Below are positions 50,738 through 59,447 of a stretch of DNA of 64,000 nt, piece after piece; the first letter of the stretch is position 1, and each line of letters starts with the position of its first letter. The translations under genes and the position numbers were made by a program. The notes under the pieces were generated by a model. The model saw nothing but the letters and a program-made list of their open reading frames with translations, searched no databases and was not told the DNA's origin. Source of the stretch: an uncultured bacterium (GTDB lineage: Bacteria; Verrucomicrobiota; Lentisphaeria; Victivallales; UBA1829); the NCBI GenBank assembly GCA_900549415.1, contig URNX01000011.1, forward strand, positions 22,855-86,854, written 5' to 3'.

Positions 50738-51901
50738 TCACCAGTCGCAGACAGCGCCGTCTTCGCGGAACAGACGAGGCAGGCGGATGTTGATTTTCGG
50801 ATGCCGGCGGCAGAGCTCTTCATTGAGTTCGATTCCCCAGCCCGGTTTCTCCGGAAGATTCAAAAATCCGTCGTGAACCTGAAGCGGTTCCGTGATGACG
50901 TTGTTGCGCCAGTCGTTCAGGTGCAGCCGCTCCTGAATGAGGAAGTTCGGCGCAACGGCGTCGAGATGCGCGGAAATCACCGTCAGAACCGGACTCATCG
51001 GGCAGTGCGGCGCGAGAAAAGCGGAGAAGCAGTCCGCGAGCACGCCGATTTTGTACGCCTCAAGGAATCCGTTGCAATGAGCCAGATCCGGTTGAACCAC
51101 GCGGATGGCTTCCTGTTCGAGCAGTTTGCGGAACTCCCAGCGGGATTCGAGCCGCTCGCCCGCTGCGACCGGGATGCGGACATTGTGCGCAACCCGCGCC
51201 ATCGCTTTTTCATCGAGCTGTGAAACCGGTTCTTCGTAGAACAGTAGCTTGTACGGTTCCAAAGCGCGGCCGATCGCAATTGCGGATTCCGAGTCGTAGC
51301 GTCCGTGTCCGTCGAACATCAGCAGATCGTCTTCGCCGATGTTTTCGCGGATGATCTCCGCGGCTTTCGCAATGGTTCGCGTTACGGCGGGGTCGTACAT
51401 CGGCCAGGAGGGTTTGGAGATGCTGAATTTGAAAGCCGTATAGCCCCATTGCTTCACCTCGGCGAGACGCTCCTTGATGACTGCCGGATCGGTGGAGCCG
51501 CCGGTCCATCCGTTCGCGTAAACCCGGATTTTCGTGCGGTATGGTCCGCCGAACAGCTTGTAGACGGGCAGTCCGCGGCTCTTGCCGAGAATGTCCCAGA
51601 GCGCGAGTTCAATTCCCGCGACAGCCGAGCCCTTGACCACGCCGCCGCGCCAGAATTTCTGTCTCTGCATGACCTGGCAGAGGTATTCGATGCGGGTCGG
51701 GTCTTCGCCGATCAGCAGCTCTTCGAGATCGCCGAGCAGGGAGATGACGGTGTTCGTATAACCTCCGAGCGACGCTTCGCCGAGTCCGGTGATTCCCTCA
51801 TCGGTATGGACGCGGACGAAGAGATAGTTTTTGTTGGAGAGCTGTCCGGTTCCGGGCGTGGGGGCTCCGACAACGACGGGTTCAATCTTTGTGATTTTCA
51901 T
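50738..51901 (-). CDS. Galactonate-dehydratase-like enolase-superfamily enzyme
   Basis: A 387-residue mandelate-racemase-subgroup enzyme. Metal ligands are Asp197 (FDGHGR), Glu223 (YEEP) and Glu249 (AAGERL), and the acid/base histidines are His199 and His299 (APHCP), the pattern of D-galactonate and related dehydratases that yield 2-keto-3-deoxy acids. The C-terminal LFREDGAVCDW also resembles DgoD. The ATG at 51899-51901 overlaps the aldolase stop as ATGA. D-galactonate is the likely substrate, with other aldonates possible. Confidence 0.85.
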   Translation of the reverse strand: MKITKIEPVVVGAPTPGTGQLSNKNYLFVRVHTDEGITGLGEASLGGYTNTVISLLGDLEELLIGEDPTRIEYLCQVMQRQKFWRGGVVKGSAVAGIELALWDILGKSRGLPVYKLFGGPYRTKIRVYANGWTGGSTDPAVIKERLAEVKQWGYTAFKFSISKPSWPMYDPAVTRTIAKAAEIIRENIGEDDLLMFDGHGRYDSESAIAIGRALEPYKLLFYEEPVSQLDEKAMARVAHNVRIPVAAGERLESRWEFRKLLEQEAIRVVQPDLAHCNGFLEAYKIGVLADCFSAFLAPHCPMSPVLTVISAHLDAVAPNFLIQERLHLNDWRNNVITEPLQVHDGFLNLPEKPGWGIELNEELCRRHPKINIRLPRLFREDGAVCDW

Positions 51902-52503
51902 TCTTCCATAAACTCCTTTGCAAAACGGTAAAGCTCTTCCGGTGAAAGCTCCGGACGGTAGATTCCGATTCCGGCGCCGACGCCGTCCGCTGTTTTCAGA
52001 AACGCCCGTTTGTTGGCGCGGATGATTCCGCCGACTGCGAACACGGGGAGCGGAAGCACCGATTTCAGAACCGCAATATTTTCGGGCGTTCCGCATGGAA
52101 ACGCTTTCAGAATGTCCGCTCCGGCGTCGATCGCGTCAAACGCTTCCGTCGGTGTGGCGAATCCGGGCATGGAGAGCATTCCGAGCTCCTTTGTCCGGCG
52201 GATTACCGCGGGGCGCATGTTTGGCGAGATGATGAATTCCCCGCCCGCTTCCCGCACCTGTTCCGCCTGTTCGGGCGTGAGGACGGTTCCCGCACCGATG
52301 TGGATGCCGGTTCCCGCGAAGCGGGCCGCGAGCAGACGGATGCTTTCGAGTGCGCCCGGACGGTTCAGCGGGACCTCCATGAGACGGACTCCGGCGCGGA
52401 CCAGCGCATCGCCGCACGCCGCGGCGTTTCCGGGAGAGAGCCCGCGCAGAATTGCGACAGTTCTTTCCCGGATGAAAATGTCAAACAATGGATGTTTTCC
52501 CAT
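51898..52503 (-). CDS. KDPG/KDPGal-type aldolase (DgoA/Eda family)
   Basis: A 201-residue class I aldolase that would split a 2-keto-3-deoxy-6-phospho-aldonate to pyruvate and glyceraldehyde 3-phosphate. Schiff-base Lys133 lies in DILKAFPCG, the general base Glu43 in LMEVPLNRPG, and GAGTVLTPEQ is the family phosphate region. EVPLNRP is closer to DgoA (galactonate) than to Eda. It heads the dgoA-dgoD-SDR operon, divergent from a PocR/AraC regulator. The kinase needed between dehydratase and aldolase is not in the cluster. Confidence 0.87.
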   Translation of the reverse strand: MGKHPLFDIFIRERTVAILRGLSPGNAAACGDALVRAGVRLMEVPLNRPGALESIRLLAARFAGTGIHIGAGTVLTPEQAEQVREAGGEFIISPNMRPAVIRRTKELGMLSMPGFATPTEAFDAIDAGADILKAFPCGTPENIAVLKSVLPLPVFAVGGIIRANKRAFLKTADGVGAGIGIYRPELSPEELYRFAKEFMEE

Positions 52504-52529
52504 GAGAATATCCTTTCCCTGTTTTTTTT

Positions 52530-52561
52530 ATTATAGCATAGAAAATTATTTGAAACTATGC
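52530..52561 (-). promoter_or_regulatory. Sugar-acid operon -10 box and GCATAG/CTATGC dyad
   Basis: A minus-strand TATAAT (52535-52530) lies before the aldolase gene but has no good -35. A dyad GCATAG-N14-CTATGC (52536-52561) sits where a -35 would be, a layout typical of activator-dependent promoters; the divergent AraC-family gene is the obvious candidate. Confidence 0.45.
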
Positions 52562-52597
52562 AAATGCGGCTGTATTTTATGGAAAACAGGCTGAATC

Positions 52598-53446
52598 ATG
52601 GAAAATATTGGCAAGTATCAACAATTCATTGAAGGGCTTGAAGCGCTTTCGCGCTTCTGCGGCTGCCATTTTGTCATCAAAACCGGAGAGCGTGCGTGGC
52701 TGGCTCCGCTTCCGCGGGAACTGCGCTACCATTGCTGTCCGTTCTGCCGTGCGGTCAAGGGACGGAGCGGACGCATGAATCTTCTCTGCAACCGTCATCA
52801 CGCCGAGACGGCTCTCCGTGAGGCGGTGCATCGGCGCGAACCGTTCGAAACTACCTGCCACGCCGGAGTGACGGAGCTTGTGATTCCGATTCTTGCCGGA
52901 GGCTGCCGCGGCGCGGTGTTCGCCGGACCGTTCATATCGACGGGGCCCGCGGATATGCCGGAAAATCTTCGCCGGATTTATGAAGAGCTTCCGAAACTTC
53001 CGCGTTTGCAGATGGCGCCGCTGCGCGCGCTGGTGTGCGCTCTGCTGACGGCGTGTGAACCGGAGACCTGGACCAAGTCCCCGCTCGCGCTTCTTCCCGC
53101 TGCGGACTATGCGCGGATTGACGAGCGGATGCAGAAAACACTTCAGTATCTTCACCGGAATTTCCGGAAACCTTTGAGCGTAAACGAGGTGAGCCGCGCA
53201 GTCGGTCTGAGCCGTTCGCGTTTTATCCATTGTTTCACGCGCGCGTTCGGAATATCGTTCTGCGAGTATCTTCAGCGTCTGCGTCTCTCGGAAGCTCTGC
53301 CGTGGGTGGAGTTGACGGATCTTCCGTTCAGTGCGGTTGCGGAGGAGTGCGGCTTTGCGGATCAGAGCCGTTTTTCCGCGCTGTTCAAGCGGTATTGCCA
53401 TGTCTCTCCCGGCTCATTCCGGAAACGCCGGTCTGTTTTTCTCTAA
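52598..53446 (+). CDS. AraC-family regulator with PocR-type sensor domain
   Basis: A 282-residue regulator. The N-terminal part (about 5-165) has the cysteine-rich PocR pattern: YHCCPFCRAV, NLLCNRHH and TTCHAGVTELVIPI with AVFAGPF. The C-terminal AraC domain (about 185-282) contains both helix-turn-helices: LSVNEVSRAVGLSRSRFIHCFTRAFG and FSAVAEECGFADQSRFSALFKRYCHVSPGSFRK. It is divergent from the dgoA-dgoD-SDR genes across a 94-base gap with a 26-base dyad, so it probably activates them in response to a bound small ligand. Confidence 0.9.
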   Translation: MENIGKYQQFIEGLEALSRFCGCHFVIKTGERAWLAPLPRELRYHCCPFCRAVKGRSGRMNLLCNRHHAETALREAVHRREPFETTCHAGVTELVIPILAGGCRGAVFAGPFISTGPADMPENLRRIYEELPKLPRLQMAPLRALVCALLTACEPETWTKSPLALLPAADYARIDERMQKTLQYLHRNFRKPLSVNEVSRAVGLSRSRFIHCFTRAFGISFCEYLQRLRLSEALPWVELTDLPFSAVAEECGFADQSRFSALFKRYCHVSPGSFRKRRSVFL

Positions 53447-53475
53447 GTTTCAAGTGACTTTTTTTCACAGAGCTC

Positions 53476-53503
53476 TTGATTTTCGTGAAACATGAGGTAC
53501 ATT
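53476..53503 (+). promoter_or_regulatory. Predicted promoter of fabD-fabG
   Basis: TTGATT (53476-53481) and TACATT (53498-53503) with a 16-base spacer, about 40 bases before fabD. I see no FapR-like palindrome. Confidence 0.4.
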
Positions 53504-53544
53504 AATTTTCAAGCTTTAAATTAAAAGAAACGAGGTATGCACTC

Positions 53545-54447
53545 ATGAAAACCGCTTATATCTTCTCCGGACAGGGCGCTCAGACTGTCGGAATGGGCAA
53601 GGATCTCTATGAACAGAGCAACGCCGCGGCCGCAATCTTCAACGAGGCGGATTCCGTGCTCGGATGGAGCATTTCCGACATCTGCTTCAACGGCCCTGCG
53701 GAAAAACTGACCGAAAGCAAATACTGCCAGCCGGCAATCTATACGACCAGCATGGCGTGTCTCGCCGCTTACCGCGAAAAATTTGACGGTGATCCCGATG
53801 AAGTCGTCGGCTGCGCCGGACTCAGCCTCGGCGAATACGCCGCTCTTGCCGCCGCGGGATATTTCACTTTCGCGAACGGACTCAAGCTTGTCGCCCGCCG
53901 CGCCGAACTCATGGATGAAGCCTGCCGTGCAACCCAGGGCGGAATGGCGGCGATCATCGCCGGAAATCCGGACGTCATCCGCGAAGTCTGCAAAGAGTGC
54001 GATATCGACGTCGCCAACTACAACTGTCCGGGGCAGATCGTGATCAGCGGTGAAAAGGAAGGCGTTCTCAAGGCCTGCGGAATGCTGAAGGAAAAAGGCG
54101 TGAAGCGCGCAATTCCGCTGAATGTTGCCGGAGCATTCCATTCGCGTCTCATGGCGGAAGCCGGCAGACAGCTGCGCGGACCTCTCGCGGACACGTTTGT
54201 TTCCGAGCTGGAACACCCGGTCGTGCAGAACCTCACGGGCGCTGTCGAGACGGATCTTCAGCAGATCAAGGAAAACCTTGCGGGGCAGGTTGCCGGCAGT
54301 GTCAAATGGGAAGACTGCGTCCGCACGCTGATCGGGCTCGGCGCAGAGAAATTCGTCGAGTTCGGTCCGGGCGCTGTTCTGACCGGATTTGTCAAGAAAA
54401 TTGATCCCTCCAAAACATTGGTCAATGTTTCCGGAATGATTCAATAA
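53545..54447 (+). CDS. fabD: Malonyl-CoA:ACP transacylase
   Basis: A 300-residue enzyme that loads malonyl groups onto acyl carrier protein for fatty acid synthesis. It starts with the hallmark FSGQGAQTVGMGKDLY; Ser94 in GLSLGEYAAL is the nucleophile and His199 in AGAFHSRLM completes the dyad, with the oxyanion Gln in the first loop. Length is normal. fabG follows after 23 bases. Confidence 0.97.
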   Translation: MKTAYIFSGQGAQTVGMGKDLYEQSNAAAAIFNEADSVLGWSISDICFNGPAEKLTESKYCQPAIYTTSMACLAAYREKFDGDPDEVVGCAGLSLGEYAALAAAGYFTFANGLKLVARRAELMDEACRATQGGMAAIIAGNPDVIREVCKECDIDVANYNCPGQIVISGEKEGVLKACGMLKEKGVKRAIPLNVAGAFHSRLMAEAGRQLRGPLADTFVSELEHPVVQNLTGAVETDLQQIKENLAGQVAGSVKWEDCVRTLIGLGAEKFVEFGPGAVLTGFVKKIDPSKTLVNVSGMIQ

Positions 54448-54470
54448 ATTGCAACTGAAAGGATTTAGAA

Positions 54471-55217
54471 ATGGGAAAGAACCTTGAAGGAAGAGTCGCG
54501 CTCGTCACAGGCGGAGCCCGCGGCATTGGCAGAGCCATCTGTGAAAAACTCGCATCGGAAGGCGCAACCGTCGCCATGGTCGACATCATGCTCGACGTTG
54601 CGGAGAAGACCGCGGCTGAATTCCGTGCGAACGGTCATGAAGCTTTTGCTGTTGCCGCGAACGTCGCGAAGTTCGAAGATGCTGAAGCCGCCGTCAAAGC
54701 TGTTGTTGAGAAATACGGCAAGCTTGACATTCTCGTGAACTGCGCCGGAATCACGCGTGACACCCTGATGCTCAAGATGACCGAGCAGGACTGGGATGCC
54801 GTTATCGCCGTGAACCTGAAGGGCGTGTTCAATATGACGAAAGCCGCGATCCGCCCGATGATGAAAGCCCGTTTCGGCCGTATCGTCAACATCTCCTCGG
54901 TTGTCGGCCGCATGGGCAACGTCGGCCAGGCGAACTACGCCGCTTCCAAAGCCGGTGTTCTCGGTCTGACCAAGACGACTGCGCGTGAATTTGCCTCCCG
55001 CAACATCACCGCGAACGCCGTCTGCCCGGGCTACATCGCCACGGATATGACGGAAAAGCTTCCGCAGGAAGCGCGTGATGCGTTCCTCGTGAACATTCCG
55101 CTGAAGCGTGCCGGCAAACCCGCCGACGTCGCGAACGTCGTTTACTTCTTCTGCTCTCCGGAAGCGGATTACGTGACCGGACAGGTTCTGAACTGCGACG
55201 GCGGTTTCCTGATGTAA
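54471..55217 (+). CDS. fabG: 3-oxoacyl-ACP reductase
   Basis: A 248-residue SDR with TGGARGIGRAI cofactor loop, NCAGITRDTLMLKM (the FabG-specific stretch), Tyr156/Lys160 in NYAASK and the C-terminal DYVTGQVLNCDGGFLM. These and the position right after fabD support FabG over other SDRs. The operon ends here with a strong terminator; acpP, fabF and fabH are not in this window. Confidence 0.95.
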   Translation: MGKNLEGRVALVTGGARGIGRAICEKLASEGATVAMVDIMLDVAEKTAAEFRANGHEAFAVAANVAKFEDAEAAVKAVVEKYGKLDILVNCAGITRDTLMLKMTEQDWDAVIAVNLKGVFNMTKAAIRPMMKARFGRIVNISSVVGRMGNVGQANYAASKAGVLGLTKTTAREFASRNITANAVCPGYIATDMTEKLPQEARDAFLVNIPLKRAGKPADVANVVYFFCSPEADYVTGQVLNCDGGFLM

Positions 55218-55246
55218 TTCCCGTTTTTCAAACGGAATACAATAAT

Positions 55247-55290
55247 TTGCGCCCCTCCCGCTGAATTCAGCCGGAGGGGCGCAATGTTTT
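55247..55290 (+). terminator. Strong rho-independent terminator after fabG
   Basis: TTGCGCCCCTCC (55247-55258) pairs with GGAGGGGCGCAA (55273-55284), with GCTGAATTCAGC able to pair in the loop, followed by TGTTTT. Confidence 0.85.
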
Positions 55291-55313
55291 CAGGGGAATT
55301 TTCTTGTTTCAGC

Positions 55314-55342
55314 TTGAAAAGGAATCGGCAAAGCGGTATTTT
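55314..55342 (+). promoter_or_regulatory. Predicted promoter of the DUF4886-like gene
   Basis: TTGAAA (55314-55319), 17-base spacer, TATTTT (55337-55342), about 20 bases before the AAAAGGAG ribosome site. Confidence 0.55.
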
Positions 55343-55368
55343 ACAGCAACTTTAAAAAGGAGATTGCA

Positions 55369-56247
55369 ATGGCAGATCAGATTGGCAAAAGACTCAAAGT
55401 TCTTATGATCGGAAACAGCTTCATGCAGAGCGTTCCGTATTTCTTTCCGAGTATCGTCGAGGCTTCCGGAAACGATACGCTTGTGCTTGAGATGGCGGCA
55501 ATCGGAGGATACACTCTCGCAACTCACTGCAGCGATTATTATAAATCCGAACAGAATCCCGAACACAGACCCTACTGGACCGGATTCAAACAGGCAAGTC
55601 TGCATGAACTCCTCTCCGAACACAAGTGGGATATCGTCACCGTTCAGCAGGCCAGCGATCAGAGCTGCAATTACCCCGTAAATTCATGGCGCGCGGATGA
55701 ACTCATCAGTCTCATTCGCCATCATCAGCCGGAGGCGGAAATCATGACGCAGCTCATCTGGGCATTCCGTGCAGACGATGCGGCAATCCGCATTCCCGAC
55801 GGCTACTGGAAGTTCGACCAGCACGAAATGTACGAACGTCTCCTCAAAAGCTATGGGGAACTCGCGGAAACATATAAACTCCGCGTCATTCCCGTCGGGC
55901 TCGCGGTTGAGATCGCGCGGGAAAAATCTCCGCTCAAATTCAAAAACTATGATCCGGCAATTCTCGATACGCTCAATCCCCCCGACGTCCCCCCGCAGGC
56001 GGGCGATCCGGTCGGCGACATCCGCTGGAGAAAAGACGAAAAAACAGGTGAACTTTCCCTCTATCGTGACACCAGCCACATGAACGTTCGCGGCAAGTAT
56101 CTGCAGGCGTGCGTCTGGTATATCCTTCTTTATGGGCGGAATGCCGAAGATATCAAATACATTCCGAAAGAGCTTTCCGATTCCGAAGCGAAGCTCCTCG
56201 CCCGGTGTGCGGAACAGGCGGTTCGCGAGTACAAACAGGTCAAATAA
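55369..56247 (+). CDS. SGNH-like protein (DUF4886 type)
   Basis: A 292-residue protein with an SGNH-hydrolase pattern: KVLMIGNSFMQSV (block I, with NS in place of DS), GGYTLATH (block II), VQQASDQS and the C-terminal DTSHMNVRGKY (block V, catalytic Asp/His). The family includes esterases acting on carbohydrate esters. No signal peptide is evident, so it may be cytosolic. It has its own promoter and ends at a bidirectional terminator; neighbours do not define a substrate. Confidence 0.75.
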   Translation: MADQIGKRLKVLMIGNSFMQSVPYFFPSIVEASGNDTLVLEMAAIGGYTLATHCSDYYKSEQNPEHRPYWTGFKQASLHELLSEHKWDIVTVQQASDQSCNYPVNSWRADELISLIRHHQPEAEIMTQLIWAFRADDAAIRIPDGYWKFDQHEMYERLLKSYGELAETYKLRVIPVGLAVEIAREKSPLKFKNYDPAILDTLNPPDVPPQAGDPVGDIRWRKDEKTGELSLYRDTSHMNVRGKYLQACVWYILLYGRNAEDIKYIPKELSDSEAKLLARCAEQAVREYKQVK

Positions 56248-56266
56248 TCCCGAATCCGCAAACGAA

Positions 56267-56302
56267 AACGGCGCAATTCCGTGAATCCGGAGTTGCGCCG
56301 TT
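56267..56302. terminator. Bidirectional terminator
   Basis: AACGGCGCAA (56267-56276) and TTGCGCCGTT (56293-56302) form a 10-base perfect stem between convergent genes. T-rich stretches follow on both sides (CTTCATTTT on plus, TTCGTTTG on minus). Confidence 0.75.
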
Positions 56303-56319
56303 CTTCATTTTCAGAACAA

Positions 56320-57570
56320 TTATTTTTCTTCCGCCAGTTCCTTTTTCGGGAACACCCAGCCCTCCAGGAAGATGACCAGAGAGAACAGCATCAGCGATGC
56401 TGGAATCAGGAAAAACGAATGTTTCAGACCGAAATGGTCGCCGCAAACGCCCATGATCCATGTGAAGAATCCGCAGCCCGGAATGCCCATCGCCGAAAAA
56501 TAAATGTAAAGCATTGTTGAATCCAAATGCGGCAGCTGATGCACACCGTACACCTGAAGCGTCGGCCAGTACGGAGCAATTCCGATTCCGCCGAGAAAGA
56601 GGAGGAAGAACAGAACCGCAAAAAACAGCAATCTCGATCCGAACATTTCCGGAGACAAGACTGTCAGCAGAAGCGTAACGGGAATCGTGCCGAGCCCGGC
56701 GGCAAGGAGAATGATTTTCAGATTTCCCGGACGCGCAATCAGTCCGAAGTAAGTCCGTCCCGCAAACATGCCGAATGCAATCGCCGCCGTGCCGAGTCCC
56801 GCCATCCATGCGCTTGCATTGAAGCTGATCTGGATGTATGCAGCCGTCCAGAAGGTCAGGCAGAACTCAGAGCCGGCGCCAAGAAACATTCCGAGACAGT
56901 AGACCCAGAAACGCGGCGTTTTGCCGATGGCAGTGGAATAATCCCAGATTGCGGCAAGGCTGACGCCTCCTGCGGTTTCCGGATATTTTCTGTCCGGGTT
57001 TTCTTTCCAGAGAAAGAGAAGCGAAGTCAGCAGGGCAAGTCCGCCCGCGCACGCAAGAATGATGCGCCAGTTCACGCCGAGCGTCAGCAATCCGCCGGCG
57101 CCGAGAACACAGATTCCGATTCCGATCGACCAGAAAGCGTGCGCGATATTCACATACCGCTCCGGCGCATCCTTGTGAAGGTCCTGCACAAACGGCGTGG
57201 CAACGCCCTCACAGATACCCTCGCCGATTCCCGCAATCAGCAGACACGGCATCAGCATCCAGTACGAGGGGACGAATGCGCAGAGCAGAATTCCGCCGCC
57301 CGTCAGAATCATGCAGGAACCCATTGAAACGCGTTTGCCGATCTGTCCCGCGATCGCACCGCAGAGAACAAGCGCGATCACGATTGCAACACTGCGCATC
57401 AGATGCAGAACTCCGCCCGCGGCCATGCCGCCTTTGTCGAGCGGGAAATTCAGGTCAGCTCCCATTGCGACAATCACAATCGGGATGGAAAGCGAACACA
57501 GCGAATATGCCGCGAACGCCGCGTATGACGCCACATCATAGCGTCCCAGTTTCAGTTTTCCGGAAGACAT
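56320..57570 (-). CDS. MFS transporter
   Basis: A 416-residue MFS permease with 12 predicted membrane segments. The loop between helices 2 and 3 reads GQIGKRVSMG, a relaxed form of the family's GxxxDRxGRR motif, and FALTFW-like and GIAPYWPTLQVY stretches recall sugar-type (fucose/FHS-like) permeases. It is divergent from a PfkB sugar kinase and AraC regulator (136-base gap), which suggests import of the sugar they act on. The exact substrate is not known. Confidence 0.83.
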   Translation of the reverse strand: MSSGKLKLGRYDVASYAAFAAYSLCSLSIPIVIVAMGADLNFPLDKGGMAAGGVLHLMRSVAIVIALVLCGAIAGQIGKRVSMGSCMILTGGGILLCAFVPSYWMLMPCLLIAGIGEGICEGVATPFVQDLHKDAPERYVNIAHAFWSIGIGICVLGAGGLLTLGVNWRIILACAGGLALLTSLLFLWKENPDRKYPETAGGVSLAAIWDYSTAIGKTPRFWVYCLGMFLGAGSEFCLTFWTAAYIQISFNASAWMAGLGTAAIAFGMFAGRTYFGLIARPGNLKIILLAAGLGTIPVTLLLTVLSPEMFGSRLLFFAVLFFLLFLGGIGIAPYWPTLQVYGVHQLPHLDSTMLYIYFSAMGIPGCGFFTWIMGVCGDHFGLKHSFFLIPASLMLFSLVIFLEGWVFPKKELAEEK

Positions 57571-57649
57571 AACAACTCCTTTTTTGTAAAACAGAACAGA
57601 TAAGATACTCTGGAAAGCAAAAAATACAAGCTGATTTTTCGTTTCGCAG

Positions 57650-57678
57650 TTGCTTTTTCAAAAAGAGCATTGTATAAT
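57650..57678 (+). promoter_or_regulatory. Promoter of the PfkB kinase-AraC operon
   Basis: TTGCTT (57650-57655), exactly 17 bases, TATAAT (57673-57678). The leader is about 20 bases. Confidence 0.7.
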
Positions 57679-57706
57679 AATCACGAAACAAAAAAGGAAA
57701 CAGATC

Positions 57707-58549
57707 ATGACAGTCATAAAAAAAATGCACAATCCGCTGAAGGTTGTCTCCTTCGGCGAAGTCCTGTTCGACATCATAGGCGGCGAGCCCTTCCTCGGCG
57801 GAGCTCCGCTGAACCTCGCGGCGCATCTCTGCAGACAGGGCGCGCAAACAGCACTCGTTTCCGCAGTCGGCAATGATGTGCTCGGACGGAACGCGCTTGA
57901 ACAGATCCGGAAAATCGGACTCGATATACACGCAATCACCACGCTCTCGGACTATCCGACCGGAACGGTGACCGCCCGGCTCGATGAAAACAAAGTCGCA
58001 ACCTACGATTTTGCGGCGGACACGGCGTATGATCACATTTCGCTTCCGCAAATCGATACCGATATCGACCTCTTCTGTTTCGGCACACTCGCGCAGCGTT
58101 CGCCGGAATCGCGCGAAACCCTCCGGAAGCTCCGCAGTTCACTCGACTGTCTGTTTTTCTACGACGTCAATCTGCGTCAGAATTTCTATTCCAGAGAGAT
58201 TCTTGAGGAGTCGCTGAATGCGGCAGGCATCGTGAAACTGAACGAGGATGAGTTTCCCGTCCTGGCTTCGATGTTCGGTCTTCCGGACGACCCGGAGGCG
58301 TTCCGGCGTCACTTCGGACTCCTGTTTGTGCTCCTGACGCTCGGTCCGGACGGCTGCGATCTCTATGCGGATTCCGGCAGGATTCACTCTCCGGCAGTTC
58401 CGGTAAAAGTCGTCAGCACAGTCGGCGCGGGCGATTCGTTCAGCGCGGCGTTTCTGTATCATTACCTGACCGGCTCGTCCCTTGCGGATGCGCTTGCAGC
58501 GGGGAACCGCCTTGCTGCGAAAATCGCCGGACAAAAAGGCGCAATTTGA
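57707..58549 (+). CDS. PfkB-family carbohydrate kinase (fructokinase-like)
   Basis: A 280-residue ribokinase-fold enzyme. SFGEVLFDIIGGEPFLGGAPLNLAAHL is close to bacterial fructokinases, and VGAGDSFSAAF contains the catalytic Asp and anion hole. NLRQNFYS and KLNEDEFPVL are further family stretches. The ATG at 57707 follows AAGGAAA and gives a slightly short but complete enzyme. It lies opposite an MFS permease and before an AraC regulator, so it likely phosphorylates the sugar the permease imports. Confidence 0.87.
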   Translation: MTVIKKMHNPLKVVSFGEVLFDIIGGEPFLGGAPLNLAAHLCRQGAQTALVSAVGNDVLGRNALEQIRKIGLDIHAITTLSDYPTGTVTARLDENKVATYDFAADTAYDHISLPQIDTDIDLFCFGTLAQRSPESRETLRKLRSSLDCLFFYDVNLRQNFYSREILEESLNAAGIVKLNEDEFPVLASMFGLPDDPEAFRRHFGLLFVLLTLGPDGCDLYADSGRIHSPAVPVKVVSTVGAGDSFSAAFLYHYLTGSSLADALAAGNRLAAKIAGQKGAI

Positions 58550-58560
58550 GGAGATCCGGA

Positions 58561-59424
58561 ATGGACAGCGACGATTTCCGCGTTCTCGGAGCGGATATTT
58601 ATTTTCGTTCCGGCTTTCCGTTTGCGATTGCGAAATACAACCACACGCAGAAGGAATTCGCCCACATCGCACCTGCCGTCCGCGAGTTCTGGAAAATCAC
58701 GTACATCGAAAACGGTGCGTCGACGCTTGAGTTCAGCGGACGGCGTTACAAGCTCTGCGCGGGGAGCATCTACCTGATGCACCCGGATTTGAAGACACTT
58801 TACCATATTACGGAAGAACCGCTTTCGGTCTGCAACATTCTGTTCACCAAAGATTTCCTGAAAGAGTTCCTGCCGGACCTGATGCGCCGCTTCCATTTTT
58901 TCTCGGTTTTCACCGATGACTTTGTCCGTCAGAAGAAAATTCCCTTCTACGCCCTGGAATCATCTCGTCCGATCCGTGCGATGGTGATGGAGCTTGAGCA
59001 GGAATATTTCCGCAAGGAGATCAACTATCAGCTGAACATCAAATTGAACCTGATGCGTCTTTTGCTTCAGTTTCAGCGGGAATCAGCGTTTCTGGAATCC
59101 GGACGCGAGCGGATCGTATCGGAGATCCGTTCGATGCTGGAGGAGGATCTCCGCCGGAGCTTCAGCCTGACGGATCTGGCAAAGCATTTTGCGGTCAGCA
59201 AGCAGCATCTCTGCCATTTATACAAGCAGCAGACGGGGCGTTCGATCATTGAGGACGTGAATGAGCGCCGGATGGACCATGCCGCGGAGCTCCTTCTGAA
59301 CGGCGCGACTCCGATTTCCGAAATCTGTTACCGCTGCGGTTTCAACGATCTGAGTTACTTTTACCGTACGTTCAAGCAGCGATTCGGTCTCAACCCCGGC
59401 GAATTCCGCAGACACGGGAAATGA
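58561..59424 (+). CDS. AraC-family transcriptional regulator
   Basis: A 287-residue regulator with an N-terminal cupin-like sugar-binding domain (WKITYIENGASTLEFSGRRYKLCAGSIYLMHP) and a C-terminal AraC domain with two helix-turn-helices (FSLTDLAKHFAVSKQHLCHLYKQQTG and ISEICYRCGFNDLSYFYRTFKQRFGLNPGEFR). ATG at 58561 follows GAGGAG, which overlaps the stop of the kinase gene; the earlier TTG at 58546 is not needed. It probably controls the kinase and the divergent MFS gene. Confidence 0.92.
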   Translation: MDSDDFRVLGADIYFRSGFPFAIAKYNHTQKEFAHIAPAVREFWKITYIENGASTLEFSGRRYKLCAGSIYLMHPDLKTLYHITEEPLSVCNILFTKDFLKEFLPDLMRRFHFFSVFTDDFVRQKKIPFYALESSRPIRAMVMELEQEYFRKEINYQLNIKLNLMRLLLQFQRESAFLESGRERIVSEIRSMLEEDLRRSFSLTDLAKHFAVSKQHLCHLYKQQTGRSIIEDVNERRMDHAAELLLNGATPISEICYRCGFNDLSYFYRTFKQRFGLNPGEFRRHGK

Positions 59425-59447
59425 TTCGGCGGGTGAGAAACAGTCGC

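Noticed and set aside
53447..53475. Terminator hairpin after the PocR/AraC gene
   Set aside because: GTGA and TCAC flank a run of seven Ts, but a 4-base stem with the T-run as its loop is not a convincing terminator.
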